A stretch of 64,000 bases of DNA from Albula goreensis (taxonomy: Eukaryota > Chordata > Actinopteri > Albuliformes > Albulidae). Position numbers and translations under genes: made by a program. This document shows positions 1 through 11,644 of this stretch, in pieces. The notes beneath the pieces were generated by a model. That model was not told the origin of the DNA and did not search any database. It worked only from the letters and a program-made list of their open reading frames with translations. Numbering within the stretch: position 1 is the first letter of the stretch; every line of letters starts with the position of its first letter. The stretch is taken from the NCBI GenBank assembly GCA_022829145.1, contig CM040758.1, positions 13,352,628 through 13,416,627 of the forward strand, in the 5' to 3' direction.

Positions 1-649
1 CTTTTGGCAGAATAACGGATGCTTACAGTGTCTGATTGACAGGATAAAGCAAGTTTAAGTGCATTGTCCTCCCATGAGCTTATGGCAAATAGTTGCCCGC
101 TAAATTCCTTAGAAGAGCAAACACAAGGCACCTGGCACATCTACGAATACATGAATATTTTCTCATCCTTTGGTGCTGACAGTTAAAATCCCATTGGCGT
201 GTGTCTGTGGGTTTGTGGGTGTGTGTGAAATGTAAAGGTGAATGATTTGCCTGTCTTTGCTGCAGTTGTCTATAGTGAATGTGTGGACTGTTTGCACTCT
301 CACAGGCATTGATTTTGGCTGGTTGTGAGTGCGGCACATGTGCTGTTTATGTATGATCTGTTATATGAGATCCTTTGCATCAGGGATATCCCTTTCATGC
401 TGTCTTTAATCTCTGTTCCACTGCATCAGCACTGCAGTTATTATAGCTCTGCTCCTTTCCCAGTATTGTGGATTTGGTTGAACTTAAGGCTGCTGGTCTA
501 AAGATGCTCATTATCCAACAAAAGGAACATTTTTTAAAATGTCTGCTTGTGCAGGGTTTACATTTCTCATGTTATTTTGATGCCTCAGAATTGCCTTGTG
601 TATGAAAAATAAAAACAATAATAGCAATTAAAATTTCAGTTGTTAGCGA

Positions 650-1110
650 TTCTTTATTCATTCATTTTCTACATTCTTTACTTCTTTTTTGTTTTCTCTT
701 ATCCATTCTTGTTCATTCATTCATTCATTTATTAGTTTGTTTTGCTCTTCGTTCCATCTTCCTTCCTTCCTTCCCTCCTCCTATATAGTGCCAGAATGAT
801 CAGCCTCTTCATTCTTTGCTTCATTCCTTCACTCTTGTTATTGTTTTCTTTGATCATTCATTCATTCATTCATTCATTCATTCATTCATTCATTCATTCA
901 TTTCCCCAGATGTCCGTTCAGTTGTTCATTCACTGTCCCTCCTTAAAGTGTGGATTATTTAGTATGTTTATTCCTATACTGTATTCTCCTACACTTTTCT
1001 TTTTTCTGTCATCCATCGTTCACTTTTTTATTTCCTGGTTTGTTTGTTTGTTCCTCAGTTCAGTCTGTAGTTTCCTTCATTTATTCCTTCATTAGTTTTT
1101 TCCTTTGTTC
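650..1110. repeat. T-rich region with CATT tetranucleotide repeat
   Basis: An uninterrupted CATT repeat runs from about 855 to 902, with shorter copies near 653 and 712-732 and degenerate TTCC/TTCA sequence up to about 1110. The long open frame over it (742-1095) is a low-complexity by-product of the repeat, not a gene. Confidence 0.85.
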
Positions 1111-4100
1111 CTCCCAAATTTCCTTCCGTGCGTAATCCCTAAGGTGCATTGTGAAGCAGCCAGTCTGTTGTGAAAGAAGACCTTAATCAGACTGATCCCA
1201 CCGAGAGTCTGGCCTGTGGAGGCCTCTGCATCGCCGAGGCTCAGCCAGGTGTGGTGGGGAGTCGTGACGGCCTTCAAACGCTAAAAAACACGCCTGGAGC
1301 GGCGCTGGCTACACCCCCAGACAAGCAGCGCTCTTTCTGTTCCACTCCGGCGGCGGCCTCACTACGCCATGCCAGCCTGTGCTGGGCTGTTCTCATCCTC
1401 CGGGACCAGCAAACATTTTTCTTTTATCACCTTGTTAAATAAAGGAAATGGTTGTTCAACCGAGGAAGCACCAATGTGAGAATATTATTGATTACTCAAT
1501 ATGCAGCTAAAGACTCATGAGTTCATGCTCCTATCAGAGGAAGAGCACACAGAAGAAAATGTTACTCCCTGCAAGGGTAGGAAAATTGTTTTTTTTACTG
1601 CATCATTTTTGCAGAATCCACTGTTGGATGCATTATGATGCATCGTTTCAAGAAGATTGCATGTGTAAATGGTCCTAAAATGGTTTTCTGGTTGATTGGT
1701 GTCCCTAGAAAGCAGCAAACAGAGATTAACAGTAATGAATGACACCGTGGATAGATAACATAAAAAATTCCCCAGTGGAGAAATGAGTACACACCGCCGC
1801 TAATGCATGTGTCTACTGCTGCCTTATCATTTTTCCAATAATGAGTGATATTTAGCACAGACCGAAACAGTGAAAAGATCGGGAGAGGCGTCTCAAAAAT
1901 GTGCTGTATGCTAAATCGGGACCTGGCACCCCATTTTAACATGCAAGGCGACCATGAAGAAGAGGTAGGGGAGTGGGGGGAGGAGGGGAGGGAGGGTCTG
2001 TCAGTGGCGAGTGTTTCAATACCATTTCGTAAAAGCATGTTGTGCACCGAGCCTCTTGGATAGAGGTGGATAATTGATTCAGCAGGTTCCTTGGATCAAT
2101 AGGCAGGCAGGCCGGGGTTCCTCTGAACGTCTCCCAGCCCCAGCTGCATGGGTCTGCTGTTTGGATTCAGAGAAAGTCCCATCATTCCCAGCAGAGGGAA
2201 AGGCGGCGGTGTGACCGTGACAGTCACACGGAGTCACCATTGAACAGTGAGAGAAAATGGGTGACACAGTGCACACTGTGTTTGGTTTGCCAAACGTAGT
2301 TGTGTAGCGTGGTTGTATCTATTTTGCAGCAGCTGCACCAACAATGGGTAAGGCCAGGGGAAAGACAAGTCCATTGTATAGGTAACACCACTGTTCTTTG
2401 TCCACTTCTTTGTCACTGGGTGAAAATGATTCACATCCAAGAGTATCTTAATTTTAAAGATTTTTGCACCATGTCAGAAATATGTTTGGTATATTTGGCA
2501 AAAAAATAAGTCCAGATTTAACTTTTAACTTCAGCATGTCTGAGTGTCTAGTCTCTGTGATGTGATGTACCACATGATTTTTGAAGGTTGGACTTACTGT
2601 GTATTCTTGATATCTCTTAAAACATTCCAAATCCAGAATTATGAAGTCTAGGCAATGTCTGTATACCTAACCCTTTTGATCAGTGTGTCATCAGGCGCGT
2701 ACCTCCAACCTCCCAGCCTGGTACCTGGGGAATGCTTTTGTTTATATGATGCTAATGCTATCTGACACTCTGTCACATGTGCTTGGAGTCTGGGGGTGGT
2801 GGGGAATTGAATGACAGGAAGCAGTGGGATGCTGCAGTCACACAGGGGTACACAGGCCCTGCCCTCTTCAGCCCAGGCTTCCAGTTCTTTGCAATGAGCC
2901 TGGCAAAAGGAGTGGAATTCAGAGCGATCGATCCACCCACTCTTTGGGACATAACTAATAGTTTCTGACCAGTCCCATCAATCAAAGGAAGGTTTACAGT
3001 GATGGCTGAGATTCGCACCAATAATTCAAACATAAACTATAGTGAGAAAGGGGGTTATATCATACACATCACGTATTTATGTCCATGAATCACACCCATA
3101 TGCCCCCTTGAGAATCTGACAAATCTGTAATTGGGCACGTCATTGGTATGACAGTCATCGCTATTCTCATTGTTTTTACAGATCATGAGGTGAAAGTGTT
3201 TCTCACTGTCTGGAGGGGTCACAGGTTAGTGTCCCTCAAACTTGATGGGTAGTTGCAGGGATTATCCCTATATCCAACCAAGACCAATATTTGTACAGCA
3301 TCTCAGAGTAGTATCGCTGGCCTGAGATCAGTTTTTCCTCTCGGATCAAAGGTCTGGATAATGGGGAAGGCCAGCTTGACCAGCGCTCCTACTCTGTGAC
3401 CCTTTATCAATGTGGACCCAGAATGAAAACCTGGAGGCTAAAACTGTGCCTGCACTGTTTGTGGCAAGCCATTCAGCATGCCAAGATGCACCCTATCTCA
3501 AGCTTTTGAACAGTAAATGCCAAATTCAAGGTCATCACAAATATTTTATAAAATGCCAGACAAAGACAGAATGGTAAAAAATTACTTTTTAAGTGAAACT
3601 TCTGCTCTTTGGCTGTTTGCCTAATCAAGTACTTAACTTACCCTCCCATTTGCCAGCTGAAGTCTGCTTGCACTGTAAAACAGAAATTCTGTTTAGTGTA
3701 ATGTCAGTGTAGCTTAGTACATATAAGGCAGGCTTTTGCATTTTACTCAGGCCTGTATTAGCAGGACTGGATATGCTTTCCCCTGCTATGAAGTTCACTA
3801 AATCACTTGTATGTGAAGGTTGCTTTGTTTGCCTCTGATGCCCACTGGATGTTGCACTGAATGATGCAAGCAGGGCATTGTTAGCCTTGTTGAAGCCATT
3901 CACCTGAGAGTCTATCTTGCTGGAGTTCTGAATAAGGTACTGCAAATGGGTATGGAGGTGTGTGAGTCATATCGTGGGGAGAGTAATGTTTAATTAATGG
4001 GTACTGAGTGTGAGCCTCATACGTGTAATCTGATTTCTCTCACTCTTCCTTTCTCTCTTTCCATCTACACTGTAAAAAGTGATGTGTTTGCAATGCTTAA

Positions 4101-5235
4101 AAAATATGGCAAAAGTTTGCATGGATTTTTTTGAGTTGTATTGAAAAAGAAAATCCACATAAACCTTTGCCTTATTTTGTCAAGTATCACAAGCATATAA
4201 TTATTTACAGTGTATGTGTATAAGAAAGAGAAGGCAGAACTTTATTCTATATGTTGTATAACATGAAAACAACCTTTGATCAGTTGATGTGCAGAAGCAT
4301 TGTTGTATTTGGTTTATTGTGTATTTCCTAAGTGCTAATGGTAGCCTTGAATACTGAAACACAGAGGGGGCAGGTGAGGTTAAACAATATTGTCTGATTC
4401 TGTGGGGAGTTGGGCCACAGCATCCTTGCAAAATGGAGATGACATATTTTCCATTTTAGACATCCACACTGCACGCAAGCACACAAGTTTTTCACCAGCT
4501 AAACCAAACTAGTCATACCTTAATGGCATGAAACTTTATAATGGCAGCAAAACATTTGCAGTGCCACAGATTCACACAAATCCTCCATCCTTCCACATGT
4601 AAACTTAGATTTAAGAAAAGGAGGGAGTGCGGTCACTCTCACCATGAGTCTCTCTCCAGACCTCCTGCAAAGTGTGTTTCATTTAAAAACCCAGCATCCC
4701 GAGTAGGCTAAATATTCACCAGCCACGCAGGTCAAGTGATCCTGACAGCCATCACAGTGTGATACTAGCAATTATACAGAGTGAAGTAATAACTGCAAGT
4801 GAGGATTTTGGTTATTTGCTTATGCACCACAGTAGGTGGGTGGTCTCTTGTCCTGTAAATCTATATCTGTGATCACTCTGCATGCAATAGTTCCTCTGCC
4901 TCCCCTGTGGTCCAATTAAAACCTACTGCCTCTCACTCAGAATCATGCATTGTGCTAGAGAAATCCTCTTGCATCTACTGTACATGAATAAACCAAGATC
5001 AATATATATGCTGCTTTGTCTCAGGGGAGCTTGTTTTTTGTTTGTTGTCTGTGTGTTGGAAAGAAAGGTTTTGCTGTTAGAGTGGGATAGAAGGGTTCAC
5101 TGAATAGTTTTCTTCATGTTGAGCAGTGCTGTCCCCTCAGATATGGTATAACTGTCCCCAAAATAATTTCTTCCAGGCCCATCCCCTCACTTGTAACCTG
5201 GAACTACATCACGGCATCAACATTGTCCCCCTCTG

Positions 5236-5270
5236 TACACACATACACACACACACACACACACATACTC
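5236..5270. repeat. CA dinucleotide microsatellite
   Basis: A run of about 11 CA units, followed by a looser ACAC/GCAC-rich tail up to about 5315. It lies in the noncoding 5' region. Confidence 0.85.
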
Positions 5271-8200
5271 GCACATTCATGCACACATACTTAAACACAA
5301 ACGCGGGCACACACATAAACAATTTCACCCACTGAGCCTCTTGGATTCCCCCTCCCTCATGATAACAGTGATATTGCACCAGTTCCCACATCCTTTGGCC
5401 TTTTCACCCTCACTCCAGTCACTGTCTCCTGTCTCCTCTGTCTCCTGCCGCCTGTTTTGACATGCCTGAGATCACCTCCTTCACACACTGACTCTTACTA
5501 ATCCCCAGCTGCCTGTCACTGAGCCCGCCCCACCGCCCCACAGCCCCTCGCACCTTAAATCAGAAATGCATTTATCCACTCCCCCCTCCCTCCTCCTTCA
5601 GCCCCTCTCTGACCCCCCTGGTTTCTTCTTCTCTTCTCTCCTCCTCAGCCACTACCTATGAGTCACTCTGCCGCACCTCCCACTCACACCACCTCTCTCT
5701 CTCAGTTTCCCTCTCTCTCCCTGCTATCTGCCTTCACATCATTTAGTTGCCTCAAAACTCCCTGAAATGTGGCGTCTTGTTGACAGCTGGTATTCGTGGG
5801 GCTGCATTCGCACAGCCTGTTCTCTCGGCTTGTCCCGATGCAGCCAGTTGACGGAGGTGTTCAGTCAGAAATTGCTGTTTGATGTCTTATGAAACCTGTG
5901 TTTACCAACGTTTGCATCCCTGACTGTTTTCCAAACTCTGCATTAACCAGACCGCCTCGTTGTCACTGTCAGTGGTGCATCTCTCGCAACTCTAAAGTTG
6001 TTTCGCTGAAAAAAAAAATCATCTGTGGGGCAATCAAATTATGGCTTATGGCACAATTGACCTGCTTTAAATCACAGCTCATTTTTGGAAGGGAAAACAT
6101 AAAACTGAAAGGGTGATAACAGGTGAGCCCCATTCATTATTCTTTTCCTGCTGAACCCAGCAAAGCATGTTCAATTTTATTAAAAACGTCTCCTTCGTTC
6201 TGAACTGCCATTGCAAAGAAATGAGCTGTGGAACAATAGAGTCATAGTGAGAACGCGGTATCACTCAGAATATTCAGTCAAGTAGAAGAAAAGAAACAAA
6301 TCATACATGGAGGCATTCAGAGAGAGGGAGAGAGACCCCGTGAGTGAGAATCTGATCTTGTGCAGGAGGCTAAAACTGTTAAGAACCTGCGGGTGGCAAA
6401 GTTACAAAATTTAGTAAGAGGAGGCTTTTGTGCGTCTGTGTGTGTAAGAGGAGTGATATTGCTATGGTTACGGGCGAAAGCGATGTGTTCCAGGTCTAGA
6501 CGTGGCTAAGAGTGAGGCTGGAGCTCTTTTCCTTTCAGAGACTGTCGGTGGTCTTTCAGAGTGCCACAGCCAGCTGTCCTGGAGGGTCTCAGCGATCACA
6601 TGACACTTCAGAGAGACATAAGCCTGCATTTCACATCTGAAAGACAACAGTACTTCATTCATTTGCTGAATTTTGTACTTATTTAGGCCCTGGTGAATAT
6701 AGAGTATTATTTACACAGTCAATGAATACACTGAGTACTATGAAATATGACTTTAATAAGCTGGACAATGTCAGAAATATTTTTTTTCCTATTTGTAAAA
6801 AACGGGCGTGAGCAATCACAAGGATCTTCTCCAGGCCAAACAAGAAATTCTGCTGTATTTCACGAAGAACAGTAAAAGATGAGGACGCCGTTGTGGCTTT
6901 AGCTTTCTGTGGTGAACAACTGCACAAAATGCCTACTGGTTTACGAGAGATTTATTTGACAGGTCACTTTTACTGGGGATGTTTAGTGTTGTGAAAATTG
7001 CAAAGCTACAGTCTTGTCCAATTGCTGCTCTTTTGATTCAGAGGTGCTTGCTGTAGAGAGTTATAAGAGGAGACACAGCCGATTAGTGTTGCAGAGATGG
7101 AACAGATACTGTGCAAAGTGACTGTGTCACAGTTCACCTTGCCAGTTTCCATTGAATATTGTGCTTTTAATCTGTATTTGAGTTTCTGAAGGATACGAGT
7201 AGGCTGTATGTTAGACCCCCTCATAATTGAAGCACAACAGTTTCTTTAAAAGGAGGGTAGACATTTTGGATATAAAGCAATGGAATCTTATGAATTCTGG
7301 CAGGTTACTTGGCTTCAATTTGGCTCAGAGCAGAAGAGCATAAGAGGACTTGTTCAGTATTGTCAAATCATTTTTGTATGTGTATGTATAAGTACATTGT
7401 GGATGCTGAGCTGGAAGTGGAGGGCTACCCACCAAAGCTTTGGGCCTGGTGGCAGCAAATGATATGTAGTTGTCAGGCCGCCAAGCCTTTCAGTAGCCCA
7501 ATTACAGCTCCGCATGGGCTGTCTGGTGTAGGCCTCGCCCCTTTTTGTCTGTGGCTCTGACGCTTCCTCCGTTTTAACAAGGGCGTCTACTATGCCAGTG
7601 TGCTCTTCTCTGTCTTCTCATTAGCTGTCTCTCTCTTTTTCTTGTTCTCCATTTCCAGACATTTAATTACTGCCTTGGCACAATTGTCACAGAATTTAGG
7701 GTTTCTGTATTTTGGCACAACTGTTGAGCTCTGTCTAAGAATGTCCAATAGCCTCAAAAGTGCTTTCATGCACATTCTTTTTTAAGTGGAATATTTGACC
7801 CTCTTCCTGCTTGATGTGTCAAAATTGAGGCAGCAGTTTAAAGGTTTCATTTTGTATCTTTATCGAGGTGCAGTTTCCTGAAGGCTGCATATATTCTCAT
7901 TAGTACTGTATGACTGGCTGGAAAATTCCATGATGCACTACTTAATACTTAATATATCAGCAAGACCAATTCAGCACTTCCATTCTGATGTCCTGCACAC
8001 ACAGTGTCTTATTAGAATCTGTCAATATACAAATCATTCGACTAAGTATGAGAAGGAATAAGTCTCAAGCTGTTAAAGACTACTAGTGCAAATTAAATTG
8101 CTAGCATGCTAATCACATAAATCCAGCTAGGAAATTTATTAAGACAGCTGTAGATTTATTTCTGGCCAGTCACAGTATGTGTGAATGATATTCACCTAGC

Positions 8201-9294
8201 GTTCAGCTGTTGACTCAGAAAATTGAAGGGGGTGGGTGAGGGGTGTTAATTATCTGTATATTTCTTATTTGATAATATTCAATCATTTTTTTAATGTTTT
8301 GCATAACACAGTCAAACTTAAGTTAACTCCATAGTGGATATATAACAAAAAGCATGGATTTGCAAAATCATATCTAATGTTTTAAATATATTATGTCTCT
8401 ATTTACATTTCTATTACATCCTGTTTTTTCATCACACATCCAACCATGTTTCTCAGTAGCAAGAAATCATCACACAAAGGAGGCTTTTGTGCAGTGTACA
8501 CACATGCTGAACCAGTTTAATTAAATGATATGTAAGCTAGTGTATTAATTAAAATCAGGGTCAATACTTTCATCTGATGGTGTTAACGCTTCTCATTTTC
8601 TCATTGCCTAGTCCTGACAGGAAAAGGGTGATGCTCTAGCGCACGTCGCTATACAGGCCATGGGTTTGTGAATATGAAACTCTGACTGGCAGATAATAAC
8701 CTGATAAATATCCATCTATTTGCAGATTGAATTGTGCCATCAAAGCAGCTTAAAGAGAATTGCCTGATTCTCGGATCGTATTTCCGTATGTCAGTGGTGC
8801 TTCTTAGAAAAACGGCTTGATTTATGCATCAGATTTCTGGTGGCTTCAGATTCAGTAATTCACACAGATTAATTTGCTTCAGAGCTAAAAAAAAAAGCTT
8901 GTGAGGACAGAAGAAGTACAGGTTTAAAGAGGAAATGAAGGTCAAATGCAGCCCTTAAGGATACGAAAGAAAAGCATGAGTGAGAAGAAAATCTTTTAGG
9001 TACTTTGCCACATGGGACTTTTTAGGCCCCAATAACAAGTAAGAAGCTGACCTGAAAAGTGCAGTAAACTGCTTCTAATTCAGAGATAATGTGCTCTATG
9101 TTAAGTGTGTATAAAAATCAGCAGGAAACCTACTAACACTGAGCGCCCCTTAATGACCTGACGGCAATGCCATGGGAACTGGTAGTCTGGTGTGCTCTTC
9201 ATGTGTTCCCTCCTGTGCTATTAACTGTCAGACAGGATCCACACATGCAGTCCTGGAGAGACGCTGGAAGTGCGGGTTTGGTGAAGACAAAACA

Positions 9295-9345
9295 ACTTCA
9301 CGCTTTGGATAAGAGCATCTGAAAAATACCTATAATGTTTTGTAA
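9295..9345 (+). mobile_element. Fragment resembling a fish SINE/LINE 3' tail
   Basis: The phrase TTGGATAAGAGCATCTG followed by TATAATG and TTTTGTAA resembles the 3' tail shared by many fish tRNA-derived SINEs and their partner L2-type LINEs, usually 'CTGGATAAGAGCGTCTGCTAAATG' followed by short TGTAA-like repeats. Only the tail is recognisable and no tRNA-like head was found. The assignment rests on remembered consensus. Confidence 0.4.
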
Positions 9346-10317
9346 TTTGGTGCTGATTGAAAAGAGACCACAGAAACGAGCAAGCATCCTGGCACCCCCG
9401 GATTGGAATCATATACCCCTGACCTAGCGCCTGGATACACAGTAGAAAGGCCAGCTCCGAGTCTCAAACATGCACACAATGCACAGATTCAGCTGGAGGG
9501 CCTCCAAATCTGATAGCCCCTCGCATAACCCAGTGACAGCAGCACATCAACTTGTCAGTGCCATGATAAGGAGCAGTCAGACATACTCCTGGTGATCGCT
9601 GTGCAGCACTGGGACCCACCAGTGAGGGAATATGTGCGGCCACCCATCCTGATGAAACTCCTCATTTCATTTATTTCATTGACTTGCTTAGACAGTGGTG
9701 GTGAACTTGATAGTAAACAGGTCTAAGCAAATGATGTCATAATGAATATCATGTTAGTCTTTACTGCTTACCATGTAATTATAGTCATTATTTTATTCAG
9801 CAGTAGACCTGTAAAATTATAGACGTATGAAGAAAAAGAAACTGGTTATTGTCATTCTCTTGGGTACAGCAAGCACCAAGTCATGACCATTATTAATCAA
9901 AAAACCTACAACCACAAATGATATACTTCGGAATGTGGTACTAAAAATGAGTTATGCTACTCACTTTTAGTTTTTTCTCCCCCTGTTGAGAAATAACATG
10001 CTTCTTTTACCACTACAAAATAATGTGGCTTGCTGCATTCCGCAATTAATAAGGAAATATGGATCTCGTATAAACTGTGGTCTGGAGATTTATTTTTGGA
10101 AACTTGCGCAGTGCACCATGGTTGTTTACTCTCTTAATTTTTTCCCAAGCTGAGCTATATTTAACCACCGACCCAAACAGCAAAAGCTATATAAATCTTA
10201 TCCCATCCATGCTGTCAGAGCTTTTTGGAATGCCAGAGAAGTGAGTGGTTTTTGCTCATAGGGGGTTTCAGATTAATGAAACAATGCTGCCATATAGATC
10301 AGACTAATGAGATCTAT

Positions 10318-10513
10318 GAGCGGCAGTATAATATAGTAGTCTGGGTACTGAGCTTGTAACTCGATTCCCAGTTTGGGCTTTGCTGTTGTACCCCTGAGCA
10401 TGGCACTTAACCTGAATTGCTTCAGCATGAATGGATTGTATGTTAAAAACATGAGCAGTTTAGTCACCCTTGGTAATGAGCACCTGCTAAAAAGTGTAAT
10501 GCAGATGTAATGT
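10318..10513 (+). mobile_element. Degraded tRNA-derived SINE
   Basis: A tRNA-like head includes a B-box-like ACTCGATTCCC at about 10360. It is followed by the body phrases 'TGCTGTTGTACCCCTGAGCATGG' and 'CACTTAACCTGAATTGCTTCAG', and by a tail 'GAGCACCTGCTAAAAAGTGTAATG' ending in TGTAATG. This order (tRNA head, 'TTGTACCC.TGAGCA.GG.ACTTAACC', LINE-like tail, TGTAATG repeats) matches a SINE type common in fishes. The copy is diverged and sits about 50 bp before the acceptor of the first coding exon. It is not a functional tRNA gene. Confidence 0.65.
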
Positions 10514-10562
10514 GTATTTATCTGTGCTCTTGACTGGTGTCAATCTCCGCCTCTCCTTCAGG

Positions 10563-10613
10563 ATGAAGCAGAGACCTGACACTAAAGTACCAGCAGAGGA
10601 CAGCATCAAGTGA
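10563..10613 (+). other. Upstream ORF 1 in the FBXO41 leader
   Basis: ATG one base into the exon, 16 codons, then TGA. It is out of frame with the main protein and ends well before it. Together with the next two uORFs it would tend to lower ribosome access to the main start; translation is not demonstrated. Confidence 0.45.
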
Positions 10614-10723
10614 CAAGCGGACCCCCCCACCCCCTCCCCCACCCTGGGTGTCTTTGTAGGAAGGCTTCTGGAACCTAAACCTCTGGAGACTCACTGAGGT
10701 GTACAGGATTTTGGTCACTCGTC

Positions 10724-10762
10724 ATGTGGGTGGCACCCTCCATCTTCCCAGGCCCTGCCTAG
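10724..10762 (+). other. Upstream ORF 2 in the FBXO41 leader
   Basis: ATG with G at -3, 12 codons, TAG stop. It is contained entirely within the 5' leader. Confidence 0.45.
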
Positions 10763-10789
10763 CGAAACGGGCCCCATCCTGCTTTTGCC

Positions 10790-10855
10790 ATGAGGGGAGC
10801 CGCCGCCCAGAGCTTGCGGATTGTGCTCGCCCGCCTGGCCCACGGCGGAGCGTGA
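10790..10855 (+). other. Upstream ORF 3 in the FBXO41 leader
   Basis: ATG in a GCCATGA context (G at -3), 21 codons, TGA stop 31 bases before the main ATG. Such short spacing would disfavour efficient reinitiation, so this uORF is the one most likely to matter for expression. Confidence 0.45.
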
Positions 10856-10886
10856 GCTGCGCCCTGTCCCAGCGCGCGTGGCGGGA

Positions 10887-11644
10887 ATGGCCTCTCTGGA
10901 CCTACCCTATCGCTGTCCTCGCTGTGGGGAGCACAAACGCTTCAGAAGCCTGTCCTCCCTCCGGGCTCACCTGGAGTACAACCACACCTACGAGACCCTC
11001 TACGTCCTGTCTAAGTCCAACAGCGTCTGCGACGGTGCCCTCGTCCCTCTGGTGACTGACCGTCCTCTGCTGACCGCGGCACCTGGAGGCGGGGTGGGTC
11101 GCGACTCCTTCGAGCAGCGTGTGGCCACCAGGGAGCAGCGTTTCCCTTACGACCTGCCCTGTGCAGAGGACCTAGGCCTGACAGCTGCAGCCGCCCGCTG
11201 CATCCCCAATGTTGAGATCCCCCTGAGCGAGGTCTTCATCAAGAAAGGCATGGCCTCCACCACCCCCACCAACCCCAGCACGGCCGTGGCGGTGGCGGCT
11301 AACGTGGCGGCCAGCGCCGTGGAGGCGGCATATGAGGAGGGCCTGGCCCGGCTCAAGGTGAGGGCCTTTGAGAAGCTGGAGCTGGACGAGCGGCTGGAGA
11401 AGCTGTCGGAGGAGGTGGAGCAGAAGATTGCGGCACGCGTGGGGCGCCTGCAGGTGGAGTTGGAGAGGAAGAGCTCCGAGCTGGAGAAGGCCAAGCAGGA
11501 AAGTGTCCGGCTCAGCCAGGAGAAGCAGGACCTGGAGGACAAAGCCTCGGAGCTGTCGCGTCAGGTGGATGTTTCCGTGGAGATGCTGGCCACCCTCAAA
11601 CAGGACCTGGTCAGTAAGGAGCAGGAGCTGACCCACAAGCAGCA
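10887..11644 (+). CDS. FBXO41: FBXO41 coding exon 1: zinc finger and start of coiled coil
   Basis: Encodes residues 1-252 plus two bases of codon 253. The protein opens MASLDLPYRCPRCGEHKRF, which I recognise as the FBXO41 N-terminus. A C2H2 finger is visible: C10-X2-C13, then H28-X4-H33. Residues 41-148 are a variable Ala/Pro/Thr-rich linker. From about residue 149 (EEGLARLKVRAFEKLELDER) a heptad-rich coiled coil begins and continues into exon 2. The ATG at 10887 has G at -3 and +4. The donor is CA|GTGAGT, leaving phase 2. FBXO41 is the receptor subunit of an SCF ubiquitin ligase in neurons; in mammals it has been tied to neuronal migration, the centrosome/primary cilium and ataxia on loss. 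The exon is far richer in GC than its flanks. The family identification is very strong; function here is inferred from mammals. Confidence 0.93.

Larger units (their letters stand above)
1..10317. other. 5' flank or 5' intron of FBXO41, no gene recognised
   Basis: I see no convincing coding exon in this stretch. Open frames here are short, lack paired splice sites, and are AT-rich or simple-sequence. It holds a T-rich block with CATT repeats (about 650-1110), a GC-richer patch at 1170-1420 with no splice signals, a CA repeat near 5244, a pyrimidine-rich tract at about 5390-5760 and a SINE-tail fragment near 9300. Because the first coding exon begins at a good splice acceptor (10560-10561), at least one untranslated 5' exon and the main promoter must lie in this stretch or left of the window; I could not place them. 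Confidence 0.5.
10562..10886 (+). other. FBXO41: FBXO41 5' UTR, 3' part, on the first coding exon
   Basis: The exon is bounded on the left by a strong acceptor: the pyrimidine tract CCGCCTCTCCTTCAG ends at 10561. It runs directly into the ATG at 10887. The 325-base leader contains a poly-C stretch near 10620-10645 and three short upstream ORFs, annotated separately. The presence of an acceptor means a further noncoding exon upstream. The in-frame codons between 10821 and 10886 start from TTG, not ATG, so the protein is taken to begin at 10887. Confidence 0.65.

Noticed and set aside
742..1095. 117-codon plus-strand open frame
   Set aside because: It is created by CATT and T-rich simple repeats (repeated FIHS), without a gene-like composition.
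1170..1442. 90-codon plus-strand frame in a GC-richer patch
   Set aside because: No recognised protein and no splice signals matching FBXO41 phases; it could be a conserved noncoding patch but nothing shows it.
10340..10420. Possible tRNA gene
   Set aside because: The tRNA-like head belongs to a diverged SINE with a LINE-type tail; a full cloverleaf is not visible.
10821..10886. N-terminal extension of FBXO41 by 22 residues
   Set aside because: It begins with TTG, not ATG. The ATG at 10887 has a good context and matches the known family start MASLDLPYRC.
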